This document shows positions 31,986-41,406 of a DNA stretch of 63,182 nt, piece by piece (the first letter of the stretch is position 1; the number at the start of each line of letters is the position of its first letter). A program made the translations under genes and the position numbers. The stretch comes from Porphyra umbilicalis (Eukaryota > Rhodophyta > Bangiophyceae > Bangiales > Bangiaceae), in contig KV919151.1 in assembly GCA_002049455.2 (NCBI GenBank), positions 1 through 63,182 on the forward strand, given 5' to 3'. The notes below the pieces were generated by a model, which worked only from the letters and a program-made list of their open reading frames with translations, had not been told where the DNA came from and did not search any database.

Positions 31986-32222
31986 GTGGGGTGGGGGACG
32001 GTAGGGTGGGGGACGGCAGGGAGGGGGGCGGCGGGAAGGGGGGCGGCGAGGAGGGGGACGGCGAGGAGGGGGATCGCGGGGAGGGGGACGGCGGGGAGGG
32101 GGACGGCGGGGAGGGGGAAGGCGGGGAGGGGGAAGGCGGGGAGGGGTACGGCGGGGAGGGGGACGGCGGGGAGGGGAACGGCGGGGAGGGGAAGGGCGGG
32201 GAGGGGGACGGAGGAGAGGCAG
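31986..32222 (+). repeat. 15-bp G-rich minisatellite
   Basis: About 15 tandem copies of a unit close to GACGGCGGGGAGGGG, with unit variants at the first codon-like position (GAC, GAA, TAC, AAC, AAG). The plus strand gives a GEGDG pentapeptide repeat, the minus strand VPLPA. The G-runs could form G-quadruplexes. It is in frame over its full length on both strands because the unit is a multiple of three. Confidence 0.85.
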
Positions 32223-33350
32223 AGGACCGGTGTCCTTAGCTTAGCAGTCTTAGTCGTCATAATCAATAGAGAAATTGTAGCACCGGAAGAAGTACTGTCA
32301 GGAGGGTGCCGAGCTGTGTTTTGGGCGCCAACGTTTGTCGGGACGAAAGGCCTGTCGTTCGGCCGCTCGTCTCACCGGACGACTTGCGATCGCTGCGACT
32401 GAAGAAAGTCGATTCGTCCGCTGGATGCAATCCGAACGAGAAGCGGACAAAAAAGAGCGTTCGTTCGAGGGCACCCGATTTCCGACGATGTGACGAGGAG
32501 AGGGCGGCGCCGTCCGTGTGGCCCGTGCGAGGGGGTGGTGGTGTCGCGGTGGCGAAACTGGCCGTGCGGGATGTCTCGCAGCTAACCGCGCGGTACGTCG
32601 TCGGGGGGGGAGACCAGACAGGGGGGTACGTTCGGGGGGTTTCGGAGGGGTTGAGGGGCCTTGGGGCTGTAGGAAGGGGGAGGTGATGACGCCGCTGGCT
32701 TGCCGGTGGCAGCCCCCACGGCGACGGCGGCGGCCCCTGCGCCCGCGCCGCCTGCTGCGATAAGCTTGCTGCTGGGAACAAACCTAGCCACCATGGAAGA
32801 GACGGCGGGAGTGGCGTGGCGTTTGCCCCGGGGGGCGGGTGGGCTGCGCGGTAGTGGTGGCCAAGGTGAACGTAGGTGTGAGGCCGGTGGGCTGGGGGGG
32901 GTGAGGCTGTCGGCGAGCCGTGCGTGACTTAGGACTGTCGCAAGCACGGCGTCGCCTGGGTGGGGGGCCGGCGCGCTCCGGGGAGGACGGCTCTGGTGCG
33001 CGCGCCCGCCCGTGGACGCCCGCAGGGACATGAACATAAAAACCCATGCAGTGCATGAAAAATATAACCACGTGCCAAGTGAAGCGCGACGCGGCATGTT
33101 TCAAGTCTAAATAATGCTTCGGAACTTACACAAGTAGATGGTCTTCGATCACAGCACAACTCCAGGCCAGGGTGTTTTCGCGTACGCGTTTTCAGTATCA
33201 TATTCAATAAAAATCGCCCCATACGATTTAAAATCAAGGGGTTGATTATATTCATTTTATCCGAGCCGAGGAATGATTTGAATCACACCTCTGCTCTTCA
33301 GGCCTTGGTAGTGAAATTGATGCCTCTGAGGGGGTGCTCATAATTCCACG
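32223..33350. other. No gene firmly supported
   Basis: A minus-strand frame from ATG 32795 (MVARFVPSSK, then an Ala/Gly-rich stretch) and a plus-strand ATG in perfect Kozak context at 32792 (ACCATGG) overlap, but neither has a domain. 33100-33290 is AT-rich and looks intergenic. Confidence 0.35.
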
Positions 33351-33358
33351 TTGTGACT

Positions 33359-33919
33359 ATGTTTAGGGACCCCCCCTGTACCTCTCGTCCATATCATGCA
33401 CCATCGACGTCTCCGCCACGCCACCCACGCTGTTGCCACCGCGCCGAGCGCGACGATGCCCCCCCGCCCCCCCCCCCGGCAACGCTCGTGCGCTCCGCGG
33501 CTGCTGTGCTCGGCGCGGGCGCCCTCTTCGCCGTCGCCTTTGCGCCGCGCGCGACGCTCGCACCGCCGGCGTCCCCCCCCTCGGGCGGCGGCGGCGGCGG
33601 CGACGGTGGCGCCGGTGCGGCGCCTTTGTCGCCGCTGAGCGCCATGATTGCCACCACCCGCACCGCCAAGCGGAAAGAAAAGCTGGAAGCTGCGACCGCC
33701 GCTCTTGGCGCCATGATGACCCTGCCCGAGGCGGAGGAGGCGGCGTTGGCCACGGCGGCGTCTCCCCCTGGGGGGGAGAGGGGGTCGGCCGCCACCGCCG
33801 ACCACCGGCAGCGGCGGCGAGACATGATACAGGCGCGAATGGGCACTGGACGGAGGGGGGGGGGGGGGGCACCTGGGGAAGAGGTGCAGAGTGAGCGGTA
33901 CCACGGCGGGGACGACTGA
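33359..33919 (+). CDS. Hypothetical protein with one membrane segment
   Basis: 186 aa if started at ATG 33359. Around residues 45-65 a hydrophobic stretch (AAAVLGAGALFAVAFAP) could be a signal anchor, followed by a Gly-rich linker, a Lys/Ala/Glu helix (TAKRKEKLEAATAALGAMM) and a charged tail ending GGDD. The helix and tail look like real coding sequence. The first ~40 residues are Pro/His-rich and may be wrong, for example if an intron ends near 33475. The opposite strand is also open. No family recognised. Confidence 0.35.
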   Translation: MFRDPPCTSRPYHAPSTSPPRHPRCCHRAERDDAPPPPPPATLVRSAAAVLGAGALFAVAFAPRATLAPPASPPSGGGGGGDGGAGAAPLSPLSAMIATTRTAKRKEKLEAATAALGAMMTLPEAEEAALATAASPPGGERGSAATADHRQRRRDMIQARMGTGRRGGGGAPGEEVQSERYHGGDD

Positions 33920-33945
33920 GGGCGTGGGATGCAGAGCAGGTCGCT

Positions 33946-34400
33946 TCACGTCTGGGACGTCTCCAGGGGAGAAATAGAGAGATTGGGGAAGATTTTCTTT
34001 GACGACACATTGGGGAGGATGGACAGCCACGAGACAGAAGCGTGAGAGCGGAACTGGGGCGGGCGGTAGTCAGTTGGGCACCGTGTGATGCAGTGAGCAT
34101 AGTATTTCTTCCATCGCGAACCTTTGCGGCCAGGAAAGGCTACGAGAATGGTGTGCATCGTGTAGTTAAACCGTTCCGTCTGCCCGTTGCTTCCGTGGGT
34201 GTGTCGGGGTGGTCACCGTGGGATCGGTAGAGAGTATTAATAGGTTACTCTCCTGACTCCAGCTGCAGGAGGTAGACTGATGTCCGCTGTCCGTGAGCAG
34301 TTGATACACAACCACCCAATAGTCCAGCTGTGTGCAAGACGGGGGACGGGGCCCCTTCCAGTACAGTAGAGCATGTTCTACCATCTACTTGTTATCGGCT
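33946..34400 (-). pseudogene. Relic of a different Ty3/gypsy integrase
   Basis: Reading leftward, the second catalytic Asp block (LLTDSGHQ, near 34300) and, in another frame, the Glu block HGSNGQTERFNYTM (near 34170) occur at about the spacing of a gypsy integrase core, then MHTILVAFP and RWKKYY. Frames are broken and a stop lies between. It is not closely related to copies A-C, whose Glu block reads NGQVERYN. Confidence 0.55.
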
Positions 34401-34854
34401 ACATCCAGTACTCTGCCCATCCTCGTACGCACCGAACTGGTGCTTGGTAGCCGATCCAGTGAAGCAGGATTCCTGCACAATCAATCAACACCAGCGTCCA
34501 TCGCCGGCACTCACATCCCACACCGAGGCCCCCCTGTCTACGCTGACACGGTCGCGGTTCGCTGACCGCAGGCGCTATCAGCCAGCCGCCCGACGTGGCG
34601 GGCGACCGCGGCATGCCAGACAGCCCCCACGACGGACGCGGGCGCGTGCGGGGTAGCCATCCGGGCCGTCCGCCTCGGCCACCACCCCACCGAGCGGACC
34701 GACAGTCTGCCCCACAATGCTGCACCGCCGAATGACAGAGTCGTCGCTGTCTACAACGTTGTCTCGACGCCCATCTCCGAGCTGGCGCAAAACGCACAGT
34801 CCAAGGCACAACGTGACGGGCTTTGCAGATGCCCGTCACCCCCACCCCCACCGG

Positions 34855-35385
34855 TCACACCGCGGTGCTCGGGTCCAGCACGTCCTCGTCCTCCCCTCCC
34901 GCGTCCACCCCCATCCCGCCCCGCCGCAAGCGATGCCGCAGCCCGGCCTCATCCACCGCCCCGCCCGACGCGTCACCACCCAGCCACCGCACCCCGCCCC
35001 GTCCGTGCCCAACGCCGCCCGCGTCCCCCCACCGCACATCCTCGTCGGCAGCTGCCGACACTGGTGTCGACGCCGCTGCCGCTGCCGTCATGGCCTCACT
35101 CGCTTGGAGCGTCATCAGCGGCTCCCGCCGCCCGCACTCGTCGGCCACCGACAGCGCGCGGAGCAAGCGCATCGGCGGGGAGTGCCACACCGCCCACCGC
35201 TCGAGGGGGAGGTGATGGAGCGCGAGAACGATGAGTGCCAGGGAGAGGAGGATGAGCACCTCGGCGGCGGTCAGGGACGTGCGGCCACCGGTCAGCAACG
35301 ACGCGATAGTGGGGTGGGCCGCTGCTGCGGGGCGGGCGACGCCAGTGGCGGCGCCCGCGCACGGCCATATTCGACCCGTCGCCAT
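34855..35385 (-). CDS. Hypothetical single-pass membrane protein
   Basis: 176 aa from ATG 35385 (G at +4). After a short Ala-rich N-terminus, a strong hydrophobic segment (AEVLILLSLALIVLALHHL, about residues 40-58) is followed by a basic/aromatic patch and an acidic, Gly-rich tail ending EDEDVLDPSTAV. This arrangement suggests an N-in/C-out or tail-facing single-pass protein, but no family is recognised. The reverse strand is Pro/Arg-rich and looks like a shadow. Confidence 0.4.
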   Translation of the reverse strand: MATGRIWPCAGAATGVARPAAAAHPTIASLLTGGRTSLTAAEVLILLSLALIVLALHHLPLERWAVWHSPPMRLLRALSVADECGRREPLMTLQASEAMTAAAAASTPVSAAADEDVRWGDAGGVGHGRGGVRWLGGDASGGAVDEAGLRHRLRRGGMGVDAGGEDEDVLDPSTAV

Positions 35386-36225
35386 AGGGGGATTGGTGAC
35401 AGAATCGGGTCGTCGACCATGTGGCGGGGCGGGCGTTGGGGAGCAAAAGCGTGGACGGGACGCGCGACGCCAAGGACGCAACAAGGAAGGGAAACGATGG
35501 GGGAGAGGGGGAAAACAGTACGGTGGTGGCGGCGGCGCCGGGTGGAGGAGCGCCGTCAGTGAGACGCAAGGATGAAAGGCTCTTCAAGCAACAGGCAACA
35601 GCCCGCGGCGCAGCAAGCCAATAGCCAAACAGAGAGGAGCACCTGACGACCAGAGCGTCTGGTATCGCACGCTGGCGCCATACATTGGTTGGCACACATC
35701 CCCCTGCATGGCCCTCCACGACGTGCCACGCGACAGCCGCGCGGCACGTCCGCACCACTGCGCCGGCCGGCCACTGGACAATGGGCCTTGCTGGCCATCC
35801 TGACGCGTGAGAGGACCTTGCTGTCCTTGGCGAGGTAGCGGACTGGAACTGTAAGCTTCGACGAACTGGGCATTGTTTGCGGGCGGATGTTGGATTGATC
35901 GGCTCCGAGGTGGCGCGGCGCGCCAACTTTCTGGCGATACGACCCGTCGTGTGGCCGTGTCACGGCTATTGACGGTGGCTGCAGCTCTTTGTCGTCTTGG
36001 AGTGTCATCGTGACGACCTGCAACTGCATCAATTGCCGACGGCGGCGCCGCGGCCTCTTCGCCAGCACCACGGCGGGCAGACGGAGCATGGGTGAGGCTC
36101 GTCGTTGCGCGCGCCATTGCTCCGTCGGTCCGGCCCTGGCAGCTGCCTTGACCGCATCCCCGCCCCTCCCCCCATTCTTCATGGTTCAGAGGTGATTTAT
36201 CGCCCCCTCCTGGCTTGGTTCGGCC
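35386..36225. other. Intergenic, upstream of the phosphatase gene
   Basis: A minus-strand open frame (36182-35556) contains a stretch that is not low complexity (TLQDDKELQPPSIAVTRPH) but has no domain and no clear start; it could be a divergently transcribed gene. Promoter elements were not recognised. Confidence 0.35.
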
Positions 36226-37780
36226 ATGTCACCCAACACGGCGATGGTCTTTGATGCCGCCGCCGCCTCGTCCTCCCCCCCCCCAGCGTGGCGGTTGGTG
36301 TCGACGACCCCGTCGCGTCCGCCTTTGGGGTGGAGCCCCCCGAGGAGCTCGAGTGCCAGATGCCCTTTCGGTGGCCCCCCGACGGGGGCGCCCCCGCCCC
36401 CCCTGACGAGGAGGAGTGGATGCGCGGCTTCCTTCGTCGGCTCGTCACCGCCTCCCACCGGGAGCCGGAGCTTCTCGCCCTCTACGCCCTGCGCAAACCC
36501 GATATGACCCGTCTTGTCGGGGCCGCCAAGGACACTTTTTGCCGCTGCTCCACCGTCCTCGAAGTGCCCATCCCAGCGACTGGCCGCGTGCGCGTCGTGG
36601 GGGACCTTCATGGCAACTACCACGACCTGGTGCACGTGCTCGCCGTCGCCGGTCTCCCTGCTCCAGACAATGTGTATGTGTTTGCGGGCGACTACGTCGA
36701 CCGCGGCAACTGGGGGATAGAAGTCCTTTTGGCGCTTTTTGCACTCAAGGCGTGGCGTCCAGCGTCCGTGCACCTGCTGCGAGGCAACCACGAAACGTCG
36801 GGGTGTGTGGCGCGGTACGGCTTTGGGGTGGAGGCGGCGAGAAAGTATGGGGACAAGGCCCTCGGGGGATTCCTTGCCGCCTTTCGGGAGCTGCCCATTG
36901 CCGCTGTGGTCGTCTCGGCACCTACGCCGGCAACGGCGGCCGGCAACGGGGCGGCCGATAGGGCGGCGGCGGCAGCGGCGGCGGCGGGCAGCTCTCCCTC
37001 CCGCCGTGGCGGCCGCGGCAAAGCCGCCTACGGCGTCACCCGCCCCGTGCGGCGGGGCGCTGGCGGACGCGGCGCCGCCGCCCGCGGTGGGGCGGCGGCG
37101 ACCGACGCTGCCGTGGCCGCCCTTCCCATTTGGGAGCGGCCGCTGGTGCCCGGTGAGCGACGGGTGCTAGTGCTTCACGGTGGCATTTGGCGGGACCGCC
37201 GGTCGCCACACGCGGCCAGCGGCGGCGCCGACCGGCGGGGCGCCCTCGGCTCCCTCGCGACGCTGGCGGCCACGCCCCGGCGGTCGGCCGACCCCGAAGG
37301 CGACGCCGTCGAAGACGCTCTATGGTCCGACCCGGCAGGCGGCGACGGGGCCGCCGGCGGGGTGGCCGCCAACACCCTCCGCGGCGCGGGCGTCTTTTAC
37401 GGCGCCGGCGCGGCGGAGCGGTGGCTTCGCGACAACCGCTTGGCGGGGCTCATCCGTGCTCACGAGGGGCCCGACATTCGGGAGACGCGCGCGGGGATGG
37501 CGGATATGCGGTGCGGGTGGGCGGTGGATATGGAGTGGCCGTCGAGCGCGTACGTGGCCACCGTCTTTTCGGCTGCAAATTACCTGGGCAGGGGCAACGA
37601 CGCGGGCGTTGCGACGCTCGCGGGGCGGGCGGATCCGGCGGTGGTGGCGGGAGGGGGGGAGGGATCGGCCTCTTGCCCGTCTTTGCGTCCTACCCGTCAC
37701 GCGGGCGGCCCGACGGGGAGGACTGGGCGTGCCCGCCGTCGGCCGAGGAGCGCCCATCGACGCCGCGGTTGTACGGCTGA
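36226..37780 (+). CDS. PPP-family Ser/Thr phosphatase, PP5/PPEF-like
   Basis: Metallophosphatase of the PPP superfamily, removing phosphate from Ser/Thr. All signature motifs are present in order: GDLHGN (~36600), GDYVDRGN (~36690), LLRGNHE (~36775), LVLHGGI (~37170), ALWSDP (~37320), RAHE (~37460) and VFSAANYLGRGND (~37565). Tyr-Gly-Phe after RGNHE fits the PP5/PPEF/PP7 branch. A 90-residue Ala/Gly/Arg-rich insertion splits the domain before the HGG motif. The main frame is open from 36288, but ATG 36226 and the last block (LPVFASYPSRGRP, stop at 37780) are in other frames; the shifts fall at a C10 run (36275-36284) and a G7 run (~37655), so base-count errors are likely. No EF hands or TPR seen. 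Confidence 0.85.
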
Positions 37781-39063
37781 GCAGGGGCTCCAAGGGGGTT
37801 GGGCGTGGCACAGCGGCCCAGCCAGGTGCCGCCGACACCGACCTCTCCCACCGGCCGTTGCCGGTGCCGCGCGCCATTTGCAGTGCGGCGGCATGTGCGG
37901 CGTTGCGGGTGACGAATGGCCAGCTACGCCACAGCTCGCCCGCGGGAGGGCGGCGTTCGGTCGAGGCGGCAGTGCTGCCATCGGCTCTCGGACGGCACCG
38001 CTGTGCAGGTCACGGCAGCAGGTGACGTCCGCGTCTCGGCCGGGTGGCCATGCCGCGGTGATTTCTGGGGGCGTACCCCGCGTTGGTGGCAACGGGGACG
38101 GCGTCACACCTGTCGGTTATGGTCGTCTGCCTTCGGGTGACGCGCACGTCACCCGAGGGCAGACGACCCCCCGGAGCAGTCGAGGTCTCTTCTCGGCGGC
38201 TCCTGTCCCAGCGCCGTCCTTGGTGTCGCCGCTGTCCGCTGGGCGCTGGCGGACAGCGATTGGAGAACCTCGCGTTTCGACGGTCGCGGCGCGAGATGAG
38301 CTGCCATCACGGTCATCGAGACACCGCCTCCCCCACGGGAGGGACCTGGTCGAGGCATCGCTGGCCGTCCTCTCTCCGTACGACAAGACATTTCCAACGC
38401 TTCAGGTGTTTGCCCCATCTGTGACCTCTCCAGATTCCGACCGAATCTTTGTTTACCTATGTATGCAAGCCGTACAGTATGGGTGGAGCCTCGCTCACAA
38501 GCACCTCGTCCACGTGGGCGTTTGTGCTGCACACAAGTCAGGTGTTGGTGCCATCTCGTGAGGCTCATGGCGATCCGCCGATTCGATTGGCCATGCGACC
38601 GGCCTCTGACGATCACACGCCAGCTGCCAGTGTCCGGCAGGCCTTGCCAGTCGCTGTCGCGGTCCACGTCGGCCGCGCCTCGGCCTCCCGCGAGGTCTGC
38701 TGCGGCGCCCAACACTTCCAGAGCGCACGGCCGACGGCCCGCTTGAGGTCATGAGTGTTTGGTGAAAACCATTTTGCGGCCGCGACCGTGCACTGGCGGC
38801 ACTCGGTACGCGACGGACGATCTCCCTCCCGGACTGCGTCACTTCGCCTTCGCGACGGGTGGCGGCGGCAGCGGCGGTGGTGGCGGCGACGGCGGCGGCG
38901 GGTGCGCTTCGCGTCCGCAACCCCTCCAAGACGGCGTTTAGCGCCATCATCGGGGTCGCAACGGACGTCCCGCCCCGCCCCCCGCACCAGCACTGCCAGT
39001 CGCCTGCTCCGTCGGTCGCGTCCCCCCCGGCCGCCCCACCCACCGCCTTTGCCGGCGGCCACC
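37781..39063. other. Intergenic between phosphatase and transporter
   Basis: The phosphatase frame stays open to 38561, but the sequence after 37700 lacks conserved residues. A palindromic repeat, CTGCCTTCGGGTGACG (38128) and CGTCACCCGAGGGCAG (38147), forms a strong hairpin that could mark a 3' end. Nothing else recognised. Confidence 0.4.
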
Positions 39064-41152
39064 ATGCCTAGAGACGAGCAGCGCCTGGTGCCCGACGTTG
39101 CCGACGCTGCCGGCATGGCCTCCCGCCTCCCCGATCGGGAGCGGCGCCCGCCCGGCGCTGACGTGCGCGGTCAGGGCCTCTACGCCTTTGACGCGCCCGC
39201 GGGCGACGGGGCCGCCCCCTCCCCCGAAGGCCGCACCGTCCGCGGCGCGACGGGGCGCCTGGCCCGCCCCGGCGCAGGCGCCTACTCGACGCTCCTCTCC
39301 CCTGCCTCGTCAGAGAACTCCCTCCTCGACGGGGAGGCGCGGGGAGCCAAGGAGTATGGCGCCACGGGGCGGGCGGCGGGCGTGGCACCGGCGGCGAGGG
39401 GCCCCACCAAGGCGGGTGGGGTGCGGGCGAGCTTTTCCTTTTACGGCCTACCGAGCGTGCCGTCGCAGCTGACGCTCGCCGCCGCGGAGCGGGCGGCGCG
39501 GCGGGGCGACGGGAGCAGCGTGGATTGGACGTCCATTGCGGTCGTCTACCTGGTCGTTTTGACGTCAGAGGCTGCCCGCGGGCTCCTCCTCCCCACACAG
39601 TGGCCATACTTGCAGTCTGTAGGAGGCTCCCAGGCAATGCTTGGGGTGCTCGTCGGCAGCTTTTCGCTCGGCCGTATGGCCGCGACCATCCCGCTCGGTG
39701 TGCTCAGTGACCGCCTGTCGATGCGCGCGGTGTTGGCGCTGAGCAGCGGACTACAAATTGTGGGGCACCTGGCATACGGCTTGGTCGGGACACCGTGGAC
39801 GCTTGTCGCCGCGAGGGTGGTGGTTGGCTTCGGGTCGGCAACGATGTCAGGTACGTTGGGGGTGTAGAATGGAGAGAGACCGGTATGCTGGGAGGACGAG
39901 ATGAGGGCAACTGCACTGGCACTGTGGTGTAGTGTATGTAGTGCATGTCCTCGATTACTGCTGCTGCGCTGAGAGACTAACTTCTCTGGACCTTGAATGC
40001 GCTGCACGCCATCCGCGCTCTTGTTGCTCCCTGTATGTGTTTGGCTGTCCTTGAAACTGCCTTCTCACTGCCCTGTTCCGTCGGCCCGCCCCAGTGTGCC
40101 GCTCGCACATTGCGCGGGCCATCCCCAAGCAAAAGCAGACCTACCACTTTGCGTACCTGTCGGGCCTGCAGTTTGTCGGCTTTGCTGTCCTCCCCGGCGT
40201 TGGTGGACTGCTCAGCTACTTGCCTTCCAACAAAGTGTTCAATACCTACACTTACCCCGCATACGTGTTGATGCTAGTCAATGCCATTGCCATTGGCTTC
40301 CTTTACTTTTGCTACCTCGACCCACCGGCGCAGGTGCGGCCGCGCGGGCCACGGCGGGACGCGTCGACCTCGTCGTTCCCCAGAGACACCCGCGCGCCCG
40401 TGGGGGTCCCCCCACTGGCGCCGCCGACGTCCGACGCCATCGCGGCAGTCGACCTTCCCGCCGCGGCGCCTGGCAGTTCGGGCGTGGCGTCACGGACAGC
40501 CATCCCCGCGGACCTCATCGACTCGAGCAGCAGCGAGGGCGCGGATGGCTCGGAAGACGAGGGCCCGTCAGCCGACTCTCTCGCGCTCATCGTGTGCTTG
40601 CTCATCAACGTGACGTTCCGCGGGATGGTGGCGGAGCTTGAGACGGTCGTCACGCCCTTCCTCATGGACAATTACGGTGCGTCGATGGAGCGTGCATCCT
40701 TTTTTGTGTCTGTCCTCGGCCTCTTTGGCCTGTTGGTCTACTTTGGCTTCAAGGCCATTGCCAAGCGGTATTCGGACCGGGCGCTGGTGCTCGTCGGCTT
40801 GGCATTCTTGGTCGCCGGCGCAGCGCCGCTCTCCCTCTCGCCCGTCACCGATGCCCTCCCGGTCGGCGCGTACGTGGCGGTGATCGGGCTTATGTGGTCG
40901 CTCGCCTACCCCATTGGCCAAACCGCCGTCCTGTCGCTCTTCTCCAAGGTGCTTGCGGGCCTCCCCGCGGGGGGTTTCCTCGGCATCTTCTCGGCGACGG
41001 GCTCCCTCGCGCGCGTCTTTTTTGCCGTGCTGGCGGCGGCCACGTGGGAGGCTGCGGGGCGCAACGCCGTGTTTGCAGGCATTGTGCTCTACGCGATCGC
41101 AACGGCGGGGCTGGCGCTGCTGGTGTGGCGCCGGCTGGTTCCGCCCGTGTAA
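39064..41152 (+). CDS. MFS transporter, CLN7/MFSD8-like, two exons
   Basis: Two exons, 39064-39850 and 40095-41152, give 614 aa. ATG 39064 has the context GCCACCATG. A ~150-residue Gly/Ala/Arg-rich cytosolic N-terminus precedes twelve expected membrane segments; the first four lie in exon 1 (from VVYLVVLTSEAARG), including the TM2-loop motif GSFSLGRMAATIPLGVLSDR. After TM6 a Ser/Asp/Glu-rich loop (DSSSSEGADGSEDE) precedes FRGMVAELETVVTPFLMDNY, which resembles the second half of CLN7/MFSD8-type lysosomal proteins. The donor GTACGT and acceptor CCCCAG keep phase 1 and join ...TMS to CRSHI. The substrate is not predictable from sequence. Confidence 0.85.
39851..40094 (+). other. Intron of the MFS transporter gene, 244 bp
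   Basis: Starts GTACGT, ends CCGCCCCAG. The first exon runs into a stop 18 bp inside the intron and the second exon has no ATG at its head; joining restores an uninterrupted membrane-protein frame in phase 1. Confidence 0.85.
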
Positions 41153-41406
41153 AGAGACGCAGCGTCGAGCGGTGGGCTGGCGCGACGGTGGTCGCGCCGG
41201 CTGATGTGGGGCGGGGGGACACGCCCACGGTGGCGGCGGCAGCGGGTTGGAGGTGGAACCTAGTTTCGGAGATGGTGTGACGGTGCCCTGCGCGGGGATC
41301 CCGACCGGGCTGGGCCGCTCGTCACGCGCACACCATGCATGTACAAAAACCAAAAGAAGCTGCGAGCCGCTCGGTAGACCTACTCACATTCCTTGGCCCC
41401 CGCCCC

